Assembly: GCF_018320785.1 (NCBI RefSeq)
Contig: NC_054877.1
Span: forward strand, 33,688,151-33,752,150
DNA: 64,000 nt
Source of the DNA: Cheilinus undulatus
Taxonomy: Eukaryota; Chordata; Actinopteri; Labriformes; Labridae
Direction: 5' to 3'
Shown: in pieces, positions 37,001 through 55,513 of the stretch
Layout: every line of letters begins with the position of its first letter
Position numbering within the stretch: position 1 is the first letter of the stretch
Made by a program: the position numbers and the translations under genes
Notes under the pieces: model-generated
Databases searched by the model: none
Seen by the model: the letters and a program-made list of their open reading frames with translations, nothing else
What the model was told of the DNA's origin: nothing

Positions 37001-40000
37001 TGGATAATTCCTTCTCTAAATTTCTTCGCTTGCTGTCCAGGCTGGTAATGGTGGATTTGCTCTTGGAAACCAGGGCAATAGCATTCTTCTCCTCTGTTTC
37101 CAGAGACTGTAACTTCCCTTTACATCGGTAAAGCTCCTCCCTGTTGTCAACCAGCTTGACATCCAACTCCTACAGCAAAGCATGGATCAAAACAGGGTTA
37201 AGCACAAAGAATGTTATATAAATCCCATTTCTAGTAGTTTGTCTCCCAAAAGAAAACAATATTCTACAGTATAAAATGAGTTGCTCCAAGTGAGTGTTGT
37301 AATTGGATGAGAGGAATTCCATGACTGCTGAAACAGAGTACAGATTTAATGAGAATTTACGTTATCAGTATCACACTATCTCAGCCAGGGGATTCAAAAC
37401 CTTTGAGTTAGAACTTTTGAAGAAAGAGTTCTTCTAATTGTCCAGCTGGTTCATCAAAGTCAGGAAAAAGACTCTCACAAGTGGCATGATAAACTAAACA
37501 CAAATAAATGTACATCAAACTAAAGAACTGGTCTGTGGTATTGATGGACATTAAACAAAGAAGCAAGAGTGCAGGGGACTTTTATGTTGGTTGGATATTG
37601 CACTTTTAAATAAGACCAGATAAATAGGAAAAAAGTCATCTGTCACTTTTAGATCAGAGCTTCCAAAATATGTCCATGGCAACTCATGGAGTCTTTTGAG
37701 ATAAAATGTTGCCATGGTTGAGCTCTTCAACTAAATTTTACGTTACTTTCAGCAGGAATTTTGATGGTGAAAAATCAGGACATTTGTAAGTACTCAGATT
37801 TGAAGGCCATCTAGTTCATAGTTTGATCCCCCCTTCTTGTTGTTGTTTGAAGGTTTCAGAACTATTATATTCCAGTCCTCTTTATCAGGCAGAAGCAGAT
37901 ATTTGCAATTGTGTTTTTAGTTTTTTTTTTAGCTGTTTTTAGTTTTTAGCTTATAGTTTTTAGCAAAAACAATACACAAGATGAGATGTGGTAGAGTCTT
38001 GAGTAGTAATAGTCTACAACTGGCGTGTACAACAGAGGTCTCTACCTACTGCTGCCACACAAAATCCTTCTTTAGCTCTACCTTTGTTGCCTTCTCCTCC
38101 TCCTTGAGGAACTGTTCCATCTGTGCAGCTCGCTCCTCCTCATTAAGGGCAGTTTGAGTCACGACTTTGAGCCTCTCTTCCAGTGCCACATTGTAGTTCT
38201 CGGCTTTTTTCAGTCTACAGCAAAACACAAAATACACAGAGAGAACTTGTGTTAAAAATAACAACTAAAGAGACAATTCAGTAAATGACCATTTTTCACT
38301 TACTTGTCATTGTTTTCCTTGATGTCTTTCTTCAGTTTGGATATTTGTGACTTCACAGACTTCACATTAGATGTTGCTCTTTCCAGTGTGACACTGCAAC
38401 TCAGCAGCTGCAACACACAAAAAGTTACATTTTTTACAACGTAAAGTCAGTTTACAGGTACGTTTTTAGAAGATCAGAACAATCTTTTTGCACATGTTTA
38501 GGGGAAACCCACAGCTGAAGATGTTTTTTGAATGAGGTAATGGCAATTTTGAAGTCTTTCATGTTACTTTGAGAAGCTGACCTCATCCTGTAGCCTCCTA
38601 TAGTTTATCTCCTGGTCCTTCAAATCTTGTCTTAGCTTTCCAGCCTGTTGGTTGGTGATGGTTATCTTCCTCTTGGTTTCCTTGTTGTTGTTCTCCTCAG
38701 TGTCCAGCAGATGCTTCCATCTTATAATGGTTGAAGTCTTCTCCCTGATACCCTGGTTGGCTTGGGCAAGTTTCTGAATAGATAAAGGAGAATTGTGGGA
38801 ACATGAAACAAATGGTACTAAATAGTAAAATTTGTTGGTTGGTTCACAATTTGAAATTCTCAGGTTTGAGTCCATGTGTATTTCATCAGTAGAAGTGTGA
38901 AGTCACAGTCATACCAGTGCAAACTGCTGCATCTCATCATCTCGTTGCTTCATCTGCTTGATGGTGTTTTCCCACTGGTGGATGAGCTGCTTTGTCTCCA
39001 GGTGGGCTTGCTGCAAATTCTCTGTGGTTTTGTCTAAGGCGACCTGTTCAGAAAGCACAGACAACACAACCCCAAATCTTATAAGATCCAAACAATTAGT
39101 GTCTTTAGTCCCTCTACATATACAGAGAGTTTGAAGAAAAGGTGATGTAACACAGTAGCAAACAAACCACAGTCCAAACTTTTTTGGAACTTCTTTTGGG
39201 AGCTTCATTAATAAATTAAGAATTTCATCAAAATTGTGACCCGCTATTTTAAAAAGTAGAATATCATGTGAGAGTTTACTTCAAAAAGTTAAACTTCCAT
39301 ATCCCAGATTCATTTTATACAAAGTGAATAATTTCAACACATTTTTTAAACCTTGATGTTTATGGCTTACAGCTCACAAAAATACACTATCTCAAAATCA
39401 TGAAAAGTCCAATTTGCAATGGTTTCCTGAGGCTTCATTCTTTCACTCTGGTTCAGTACACACAACTGCAATCATGGAGAAGACTGCTCACTTGACAAAT
39501 GTCTAAAAGACAATCATCGTCATCCTTCACAAGGAGGGTAAGCCACAGAAGGCCATTGCTGAAAGGGCAGGCTATTCTCCAAGTTCTTTATCAAAGTATA
39601 TTCATAGAAAGTTGACTGTAAAGGAAAAGCGCTGGGGCATCCTCAGATGTGGATGAACACTCCCTGTCGCCAGGGCTAAGGGTTAGCCCTGAAGAAGACC
39701 GGTTTGGTCGAAACATGTTGGCTTTTTAATGATTTGGCCATTACATTTTTTTGTTTAGAGTGCCTGGTTCTCTCCTCCTTTTTGGACCCATAGAGAATCT
39801 CTTGAAAAATGCCAAAAGGACGATAAGAGACACCAGACTCAACAATATAGACAAGCTAAAGGCTGCTATCAAATCAATCTTCATGACACCCCAGCAGTGT
39901 CACGGACTGATCGGTTCGATGCAATGCTGCATAGATGCATTTATTTATGTAAAAGGAGCTTCAGACAATTACTAAGTGCATAAATTAGTATCATTTCCAG

Positions 40001-43000
40001 AAGGTTAACATTGCTGTATTGTAAATCATTTTTGGACTGATTTTTTGTGATATTCTAATATTTTGAGAAGTTGTATGCGTGTGAGCTGTAAGCCGTAATC
40101 CAAAACATTAAAAAAGGCCATGAAATATTTCACGTGTAATTGTGAATCTAAAATATATTAAAGTTTCACTTCTTTAATTAAATCGCAGGGGGAAAATGTA
40201 TCAATTTGGAATCAAAGACTTAAATTACTCTTATCAACCAAAAAAACTTGCCACTGCTTTGTTTTGCTCACATTTATGCCTTCATGATAGGATATGTGTA
40301 ATAAAAGTTAGAGAAAAGCTAGACAAACTTTGCTTTAGTGTAGTATGACAGCGAAACACCGAATGACAAAATGAGACAAACTTTTCACAGCCTTTGCCAT
40401 ACCATAACTCTTTCACATTGATAAAATCAACCATAGAAACGAAGAAAAGAACAGCGTTTTTATCAGTACCTGTGCAGATGTAGTCTCAGTTAATTCTTTG
40501 TCAAGTGCTCTGTGCTTTTCATTAGCCTCCAGCGTCTTCTTCTCTATAGCCAGAGTGAGTGACTACAACAGGAGAGATGATAAAGTTATTAATTCAAGAT
40601 TAGTTTCTGCCAAAAAAAAAAAAAAAAACCACAGATGTCAAACCTGTGATTAAACTGTTTTCTCCTCACCTTGATCCTCTGATCATCTTGCTGGGCAAAC
40701 TTGATAATAGCCATTGTGTCCTCATCTTTTTCTGCGCATTCCTCTAAAAATTCCTCCAGGGACTGCTGGTCCCAGTCCATCTGGTTCCTGAACTCCTCCA
40801 GCTTTTTCTTGGTCTTGAACATTTGGTTCTATGAACATATACAAAGGTTAAACAGCACATTCTGGCACAAATTTTAGTTGTTGTTTCTACAGCAATGTTA
40901 TTTGACAGCTATTTTTAATTTTAGTCTTAAGGGCAATGTGTTGTTTCTACCCTTTATGGATTTAGTCTAGTTTTAGTCTACCAAAATTCAGAAACAGTTT
41001 TCCCAGTTTTAGCTCATAAAAAGATTACATTTTACATTTAGTCAAAACTTTCAGTTAAAACATGTATTCTCTTTGCCTTAATGTGGTCCTAAATCAGACG
41101 TATGTACTATGATGCACCCTGCAAAACTGAAAGGCAGATGTGAAGACCCGTTGTGTTTAAAAAGATTTACCCGCAGAGAAAAAATATCATGGATTTGAAT
41201 GTGCAGCATTACATTCTTTTGGTGTTGGGGGACTCATACCAGAGTCTGCTTGGGGCCTCACTTTAGCAAGAGGTGGTCCTGAATGTTGCTGATTAATCAG
41301 TCAATTAATTAAGTAATTTCATTTACAACAGCGACCGTTAGGTTAGCGAGAAATCAGAAATACCTCTTAAAAATTATTTCAGGCCTCATTCTCCTCTCTA
41401 GATAAACATCTAATTTTCAGATATTTAAAACAATTCCAGACTTATCAGTGGCTTTTAAATACACACAAGGATATATTTTGACAAGAAGTTAGTTGTACAA
41501 ATTTGCTGAGATTTGAGATTTTTGCACTGTGGTGCTTTGAAAACAAAGTTGCGGACACCTTGTTTTTAGCTGCCAGTTTTTTTTTTTGTTTTTTTTTTTT
41601 TAAAGAGAACTAAAGTGAGAGTACTCATTTTATTGTTCAACCCTAAAATGATTTTTAAAATGATTTTTATGGACTTGGTCTTGGGTACTGTAATCTTAAC
41701 AACAACACTACATTCTAGTTTAGTTTTAGTCTCCTTGACTAAAACTAAACTTATTTTTTGTCAGAGTTTTGTCATCAAAGATCTACTTTTAACTAGTTTT
41801 AGTCAAGTCTTTCTAGAAAGAGGTAGTAGACTAACATTTTAAGTCATAGTTTAGCCGACAAAATTAACACTGCTCTATAGTGCACATGCTATTGATGGAT
41901 TTTACCTCTTGAATGTGACTTCTGTCTGCTAAACCTTTTTTTTCATTGTCAATCTTTGCAGCCTCTTGTGCTAGGCGGTCTCTCTCTCTCTCTGTAAGGG
42001 CTGTGAGGTGTTTCACCAACTCTTCCTCCTGCTCCTTAGCCTTGCCTAGAGCCTGTGTTCAGAAAAATCAAAATGACACACCCTGGAATTTAAAATTGAG
42101 AAATGTTACTAGCATGAGTAATAACTTCAATATTTTTGATAAACTTACCTCAGTTTTTCCCAGCATTTGTTTGGCATTTCGGAAAAAATCAGTCACTGAC
42201 TTATCGTCCGCATCCTTTCTCTCAAGTTTGTTTTCCAGTTGCACCAATTCTGCGTCTTTTTTTAAAACCTTTGGTTGACAAAGCATAAAATACATATTCT
42301 TCAAGAGCGTTCATTAAGATAAAGTATCATCTACTTGTAATAAATGAAACCTATGCAATCATGCACAGCTAACATTTTCATGGTGTATCAAGACCAGCAT
42401 TATCTAATAATTGCCTATGATGTAAACAAATTTAAAGATGTTTTTGTTGAAACTTGCATCACCGACCACTTGAAGACATACACTATATGGACAAAAGTAT
42501 TTGGCCATAACTGTTTATTATTTAATACAGGTGTTTCAATCAGACCTGCTGCCACAGGTGTATAAAATCAAGCACCTAGCCATGCAGGCATCATTTGCAA
42601 AAAATTTTGATACAAACTGGGCTGCTCTGAAGAGCTCAGTTACTTCAGTTGTGGCTCTGTGATAGATGCCACCTTTGCAATAAGACGGTTCATGAAATGT
42701 CCTTACAGCTGGATAGTCAACTGTAAATAATATAATTAGAATGTGGATGCATTTAGGAACAGCAACTCAGCCACAAAGCTGATGACCATGTAAAATCACA
42801 GCACAAGGTCAATGACTGCTGAAGTGTATGGTGGGTAAAAGTCACCATCGCTCTGCTGGTTCCATAACTGGAGTGACTTCCGCTGTAAGCACAAAAACAG
42901 TCCAAGGCCAAGCATCAGATGGAGTGGTGTAAATCACACTGACAGTGGACTGCAGAGCAGTGGACTTAAGTTCTATGGATTGATTGATAATGCTCCTCTG

Positions 43001-44013
43001 TTTGGCAGTCAGATGGGCAAGTATGGGTTTGGTAGATGTGGGTGGAACATTGCCTGCCTAGCTGCATTGTGCCAACTGTGAAGTTTGGTGGAGGAGGGAT
43101 AATGGGGTGGGGCTGTTTTGCAGGGTTTGAGCTGGGCCCCTTATTTCCAGTGAAGGGCAATCTTAGTGCTTCAGCATACAAGAACATTTCGGACAATGCT
43201 ATGCTTCCAACTGTGTGGCAACAGTTTGGGAAGGCCCTTTTTCCATTTCAACATGACAGTGCCCCAGTGCACAAAGCAAAGACTATAAAGACATGGCTTG
43301 AGGAGTTCAGTGTGGAAGAACCTGACTGGCTCGTACAGACCTCAACCCTATCAAGCATCTTTGGCCTGAAGTGGAGTGAAAATTGCGAGCCAAGCCTTCT
43401 CATCCAACATCAGTGCCTGACTTCATAAACACTCTATAAAATGACTGGGCACAAATTCCCACCAAACACTCTAAATCTTGTGGAAAACCTCCCAAAAAGA
43501 AAAGGGACTGTTGTAGCTGCAAAAAGGGGGCCCTTATTAAAGTATTTGTAGTTGAATACAATGTCATTGCAGTTCCATTTGGCGTAATGGTCAAGTGGCC
43601 GAATACTTTTGTCTATATAATCATATTATTCACAAAGGTGATGGCTAAAGACTCTAGATAAATTCTCATCAAATTAGTTTAAGTCATCGTCAAGCAACAT
43701 GGCTTCGCTTTAGATCAAAATATAATGGTCTACGACGTAAATAACTCAAATAGTTACTCTGGTATTAGAAGTTTTACACTAAAATACAGTTTGAACATTA
43801 GAGGTTCATTCACAGCACAAGCATCTGTCTGCACGGAGGACAGCAGGATTAATGGCTGATTTAATTAGTGATTTAACTACTTCAGCCTTCACACTGAACA
43901 TTTTTTAAACTCACCTCCTCCATCACAGCTGTGTTTTTAGTGTTGGACTCGGGCAGAGCAAATCGCTTATCCCAGCCTTGCTCGGATAAAACTATATCGT
44001 TAGTGCTCGACAT
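31014..44013 (-). CDS. ccdc39: coiled-coil domain-containing protein 39 (axonemal 96-nm ruler)
   Basis: With CCDC40, CCDC39 forms the ruler along ciliary doublets that positions inner dynein arms and the dynein regulatory complex. Loss causes primary ciliary dyskinesia in humans. Exons (minus): 44013-43915, 42268-42149, 42052-41906, 40828-40670, 40562-40470, 39043-38915, 38773-38582, 38407-38304, 38214-38082, 37169-36975, 36857-36693, 36600-36463, 33823-33615, 33445-33322, 33219-33060, 32937-32831, 32184-32044, 31899-31726, 31586-31498 and 31191-31014. All phases close, giving 951 aa (human 941). Nearly all of it is coiled coil. Diagnostic blocks are [50 protein letters not shown] and [16 protein letters not shown]. 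The C-tail is Ser/Arg-rich ([17 protein letters not shown]). A poly(A) hexamer lies at 30915-30920. Confidence 0.95.
34110..34520 (+). promoter_or_regulatory. promoter-like module inside ccdc39 intron 12 (CRE plus TATA)
   Basis: A near-palindrome GTTTGTGATGTACGTCACAAAC (34165-34186) contains a CRE-like TACGTCA. It is preceded by TGACGTAG at 34143 and followed by TGTATATAAAAG at 34188, a textbook TATA element. Downstream sequence has no meaningful + strand ORF. The block looks imported, probably as part of a repeat, and lies antisense to ccdc39. Activity is unproven. Confidence 0.35.
34615..34858. mobile_element. foldback MITE
   Basis: The two halves are inverted copies. The left arm carries ATTATTTCTTTGTTGTAACA, TTGGCAATAAA and TTTATTTCCCTTTTA. 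The right arm carries TAAAAGGGAAATAAA, TTTATTGCCAATAA and TGTTACAACAAAGAAATAAT. Arms are about 75 bp with a loop of about 90 bp. No coding capacity. It sits in ccdc39 intron 12. Confidence 0.8.
36165..36262 (+). mobile_element. LINE 3' tail
   Basis: CATTGTACTTAGGACATGCG followed by CAATGACAATAAAGTTGAAT and a short TCTAA-type repeat tail (ATCTAATCTAATCTAA) is the characteristic 3' end of CR1/L2-type fish LINEs. It is 5'-truncated. Confidence 0.6.
39200..40190. mobile_element. degenerate Tc1/mariner-like element with long inverted ends
   Basis: Subterminal blocks are inverted relative to each other. GTAGAATATCATG, AAACTTCCATAT...AGATTCATTTTA and GGCTTACAGCTCAC on the left (39255-39380) match the inverse of 40025-40175 on the right. 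Between them, a degraded + strand frame reads like a helix-turn-helix N-terminus of a Tc1/mariner transposase, broken by stops. It lies in a ccdc39 intron. Confidence 0.6.
40885..41880. mobile_element. probable non-autonomous hAT-like element
   Basis: The left end contains AGCAATGTTATTTGACAGCTA. The right end is an approximate inverse, CCGACAAAATTAACACTGCT. The body is made of TTTAGTCTAGTTTTAGTC-type words in both orientations. It lies in a ccdc39 intron. The family assignment comes from remembered fish repeats. Confidence 0.5.
42480..43622 (+). pseudogene. dead Tc1-like transposon with transposase remnant
   Basis: The terminal repeats are CACTATATGGACAAAAGTAT (42480) and its inverse ATACTTTTGTCTATATA (43603-43619). 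The + strand keeps C-terminal Tc1 transposase blocks at 43081-43430: [13 protein letters not shown], and the [12 protein letters not shown] box with the second catalytic Asp. The usual proline/asparagine-rich SPDLNPIE region follows in degraded form ([13 protein letters not shown]). Stops and missing N-terminal sequence make it inactive. It is inserted in ccdc39 intron 1. Confidence 0.82.
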
Positions 44014-44146
44014 TTTCCTTCAGCGTCGCCAAATCTCAGAGACAAAACCCCCCAAAAAGAAAACGTTCCCCCCGTGTTATTATTAACCGTCGACGCTGCT
44101 TCTTTCCCCACTTGAAGCCGTTGGTTGCAACTGCTGTCTGTTGTCA

Positions 44147-44161
44147 GTCGCCCGTAGCAAC
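44147..44161 (+). promoter_or_regulatory. ccdc39: RFX X-box upstream of ccdc39
   Basis: GTCGCCCGTAGCAAC fits the X-box consensus GTNRCC-N(0-3)-RGYAAC exactly, with a 3-bp spacer. It lies 134 bp upstream of the ccdc39 start codon. RFX factors (with FOXJ1) drive motile-cilia genes, so the placement is what is expected for this gene. Confidence 0.7.
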
Positions 44162-44574
44162 AGCACGTGCTTGCTTTTTGTCGCCACAAGGAGGCAACGC
44201 GAGGCCAGAGTGTTGTTGATCCGTAGAAATCAGTCAGTAGATTCAGCACTCCTTTTAACTGGCAAACATTAACATGTCATGGAAGAAATTTAAACTGACA
44301 AGCAGCAACCGATACGAAAATACACGCGTGTGTATAAATTAGAAAATGACTCATGGTCGAGACTTTTTAGAACTATGGCTTGCCATGTATTCTCTCCCCA
44401 AGTGTAAGTTTGGATATTATTATAAGAGGTGGAAGTGTGCTTTCATTAACTTGAAATCTTAATTGAATTCTAGCCATTATACACTAGATTATGTCAGAAG
44501 CAGTTCCAGGACCCAAATAGTGTTCCAGTTGGAGGTAGTTAATTTGCACAGAGAAGAAAATAGGTTTCATTATT

Positions 44575-45840
44575 GTTGAAATATTGTGCCTAGTATTCAC
44601 CCCCTTGGATATTTTACCCTTGTCGTGATTTATAAATCAATCATGGTCAATATAATTAGACCCTTTTAAACAACAAAAACTCTCATAAATGTCAAAGTCA
44701 AAACAGATTTTTACAAAGTAATGTCAAAAAAAAAAAAAGACTGCATTAATATTCACCCCCTTCAAGCCAGTATTTAGTAGATGCATTTTTGTCTGGAATC
44801 ACAGCACTGAGTCTGTGTGGCGAGGTCTAAATCAGGGGTGCACATCTGGACACTGTAATTTTACTCCATTTATTGTAAAACTGCTCAAGCTCTGTCAGGT
44901 TGCACAGGGCTCAGGCATGAACAGCTTTTTTCAAGTTCAGCCACAAATTCTGTAGTGGACTGAGGTCTGGGCTTTGACTCTACCGTGCTGAACATTCACC
45001 TTGTCATTAAACCATTTCTGTGTAGCCTTCACTGTATGATATGGATCATTGGCTGGCTGGAAAATACATCTTCTCCCAAGCTGTAGTTCTTTTGCACATT
45101 GAAAATATTGTCTTCCAAGATTTTCCTATGTTTGCCACATTCTTTTTACCCTCTATCTTAACAAGCCCTCTAGGACCGGCTGCCAAGAAGCATCCCCACA
45201 GCATGATAAAGAGTTTGGTGAATGCCAAACATAGCATCTTGTCTGATGGTCAAAAAGCATCATTTTGTCTCATCAGACCAAAGAATTTTCTTCTGCTTGA
45301 TCATGGAGTCACCCACATGCCTTTAGGCAAACTCTAGTTGAGGCACATTAACATATGTACCACATTTCCTCCATTTTTGATGATGGATTTAACCGAGGTC
45401 TGGGGGATATTCAGTGCCTTAGAAACTGCCCCTTTGTTACTTTTCAGTAACCTTTACTCTGTGTTCTTTTGTCATCATGGTGTAATGGTAGCCTGGAACA
45501 CTGCTTAACCAGTGTCCAGGCCGTCTAAACACAGCTGTCTTCATACTACAATCACTCAACACCTGTACACTAACTGAGACTACTAGCACCAATGTGCTGG
45601 ACCTCTGCTATATTAGATCAGTCAAATTTAAGGGGGTGAATATTTATGCAGTCACTTATTTTGCATTACATATTTTCATGTAGGTGACATTACTTTGTAA
45701 AAATCTGTTTCCACTTTGACATTAGAATTGTGTTTTCTTTTTGTTAAAACAGCCAAATTATACTATCCATGTTTGACTTATAAACACAGCAAAAGTGTAA
45801 AATATCCAAGGGGGTTAATACTATTTATAGGCATGTACTG
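44575..45840. mobile_element. DNA transposon with about 200-bp terminal inverted repeats
   Basis: The left end has TATTCACCCCCTTGGATATTTTAC, CAGATTTTTACAAAGTAATGTC and ATTAATATTCACCCCCTT. The right end has their inverses (GGGGGTGAATATTTATGCAG, GACATTACTTTGTAAAAATCTG, GTAAAATATCCAAGGGGGTTAATA). The body shows no intact transposase, and its minus strand is full of stops. It lies in the interval between ccdc39 and the dcun1d1 3' end. Confidence 0.75.
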
Positions 45841-46012
45841 TATATACTAGGCTTTTGCAACAAATATAAGCAAAGTGCTTTCCAATCAAAAACAGTGACT
45901 TCTAATCCTAGCCCCCTGCATTCAACTGATTCAAATTCTGTTTATGAGGACCAATAAAAGGCCCATGTCAGTCACAAAAGCTTGGCAGCTTTAAAGATAC
46001 CAAAAGGAAACA

Positions 46013-46018
46013 TTTATT
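46013..46018 (-). terminator. dcun1d1: candidate polyadenylation signal of dcun1d1
   Basis: AATAAA on the minus strand (TTTATT on +) lies 539 bp downstream of the dcun1d1 stop codon. Other AT-rich variants are nearby, so the site actually used is uncertain. Confidence 0.4.
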
Positions 46019-46556
46019 CTATCTTAATACATTTGTGTTTAAACAAACAGCGTTATTCTTTAAAAAATTACAATCAATTTTTTATACTGACTTGTCGCAC
46101 AAATGTATCATAAAACAAAAAACAAAATCAAGGAAAGCACACAAGAGTATTAAATTCAATAATAAAAGAACAACATCCCCTTGTGAACCGTCGTGTTTAG
46201 ATTACAATTCAAAAGTGTGTCTATCTACCTGCTTCTGAGTGGAGCCCAGCCACATCAAAGAACCATGTGGACCATCGTGGTGACTCCTCTCTATTTGGCT
46301 TAAACACACGCAAAAAGCCCAATACTTAAGATAAAAGTTCCAATCCACACAAGTTGACCAACAAAGAGATATGCCTTTTATATATGTAAATACGCACAAA
46401 CATATATAAAGTCTCTGCTGTGTAAAATATTTCAGTCCTGAGGGTTGAAAAGGCAACATAGTTCTCAGCTCAGTGCGGTCCCCTTGTGCTCCTTTCACAG
46501 TGCTCCCTGTTCAGTAGAAACCTCACATTGATGTTCCTTCAGAGAGAGAGCCACCA

Positions 46557-54302
<7,746 letters not shown>

Positions 54303-54652
54303 GTTTGTCTTTGCCTGACTGTCTTCCCTCCCATCCAGCTAGCTAACAACGAATATTTACCAGAACGGCCAAACACATTTCCGGTGAAGCATCGCTATAA
54401 AAATAATAGTGTAAATTAAGTTGGTAATCTATGATTACATATCCTAAACTTTCAAGCTGTAATGTTTCTGTCTCATTATATCCATTTGTCGTAATTTGAA
54501 GGCCTCACTTCGTCAATCGTTGAAATATTTTATTTTTAACTTGTAATACTGACAAGTTCGCGCTTTTATTTTGAAGTGAAACGTCGGAAGTGAGAAGATA
54601 AATCCGGAAATGAGCATCACCTCTACATCAGACCGAAAAGACGTTGCTCCGG
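54303..54652. promoter_or_regulatory. bidirectional promoter interval dcun1d1/setd9
   Basis: The dcun1d1 start codon (54302, minus) and the setd9 start codon (54653, plus) are 350 bp apart and divergent. No TATA box is obvious near either. An ACATTTCCGGTGAAG block (54376) and AATCCGGAAATGAG (54601) contain ETS-type CCGGAA/TTCCGG cores, usual in TATA-less housekeeping promoters. Confidence 0.55.
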
Positions 54653-55513
54653 ATGTTAAGAAGTGCCTTAAAGAGAATTCATGAGAAATGGAAATCGTAC
54701 AGACACAGGTTTGTGCCTTGGGTTGTATTGAACTTGTCAAAAAATGAGAAAACTCTGCGGCAGGTGACGGAACGCTCGAAAGACAAACTGGTCCCAGATG
54801 AGGAGGTTTCACAGACTCTCCTGAAGCTCTTCGGGGTCCTGCTCAGGAGTCAATGGGCAACTCAAGAACAGCTCCGGGCTGCTCAAGCTCACTTTTTAAG
54901 GCATGTAACGCGTCAGGAGGACCGAGGGGAAAGTTTCCCTGTGTGTGGGGTCGAGGCCATGTTACACTGTTTGGGCTTCTGCGTTGACCGGAAGCCAAGC
55001 ACTTTGCCCTCTGCAGGAACTGGGGTATTTGTCACCAAAGGATTTGTGCCCAAAGGAACCACAGTCGCCATGTACCCTGGCACGGTCTATCAAGCAAATG
55101 AGCCAATTCTCCTCCAGTCCATCAGAAACCCATTTGTATTCAGGTGTATAGATGGTATTTTGATTGATGGGAATGACAAAGGCATATCAAAAATGGTCTT
55201 CAAGTCTTGCAGTGGCAGGGATAGAATAGGGCCTTTCCCAGTGAGTGACACCAGCTGGCTGACACCTAGTCCACAAAACCCGCTTGCTGTTGGTCAGTAT
55301 GTCAACAACTGCTCTAACAATTGGCCTGCTAATGTGTGCTACCAGGAGTATGATGTACCTGACACATTTCCCTTGGAGCTCCGGCAGTATCTTCCAAATG
55401 TCAACTACAGCCAGGAATCACAAAGGCCTCTACGCTGTGTTGTCCTGGTGTCACTCAGAGACATTACAGCAGGGGAGGAGCTCTTCTCCAACTACTACAC
55501 TGTTGTGCATTAG
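54653..55513 (+). CDS. setd9: SET domain-containing protein 9, uninterrupted ORF
   Basis: A 286-aa protein read from the ATG at 54653 (a longer frame begins only at a TTG). It matches SETD9 over its whole length: a basic N-terminus with RHRFVPWVVLNLSKN, then the SET region with GTGVFVTKGFVPKGTTVAMY, FRCIDGILIDGNDKGISK, AVGQYVNNCSNNWPANVCYQ and the C-terminal GEELFSNYY with the expected catalytic Tyr. The substrate is not established for this family. There is no intron, although the human gene is multi-exon. An AATAAA at 55621 is a plausible poly(A) signal. No frameshift or stop breaks it, so it looks functional. Confidence 0.9.
   Translation: MLRSALKRIHEKWKSYRHRFVPWVVLNLSKNEKTLRQVTERSKDKLVPDEEVSQTLLKLFGVLLRSQWATQEQLRAAQAHFLRHVTRQEDRGESFPVCGVEAMLHCLGFCVDRKPSTLPSAGTGVFVTKGFVPKGTTVAMYPGTVYQANEPILLQSIRNPFVFRCIDGILIDGNDKGISKMVFKSCSGRDRIGPFPVSDTSWLTPSPQNPLAVGQYVNNCSNNWPANVCYQEYDVPDTFPLELRQYLPNVNYSQESQRPLRCVVLVSLRDITAGEELFSNYYTVVH

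Noticed and set aside
43036-43428. 130-codon + strand frame as a gene
   Set aside because: It is the C-terminal part of a dead Tc1 transposase between terminal inverted repeats.
54644-54652. setd9 start at TTG 54644
   Set aside because: Not an ATG; the first ATG in frame is 54653 and yields a family-like N-terminus.
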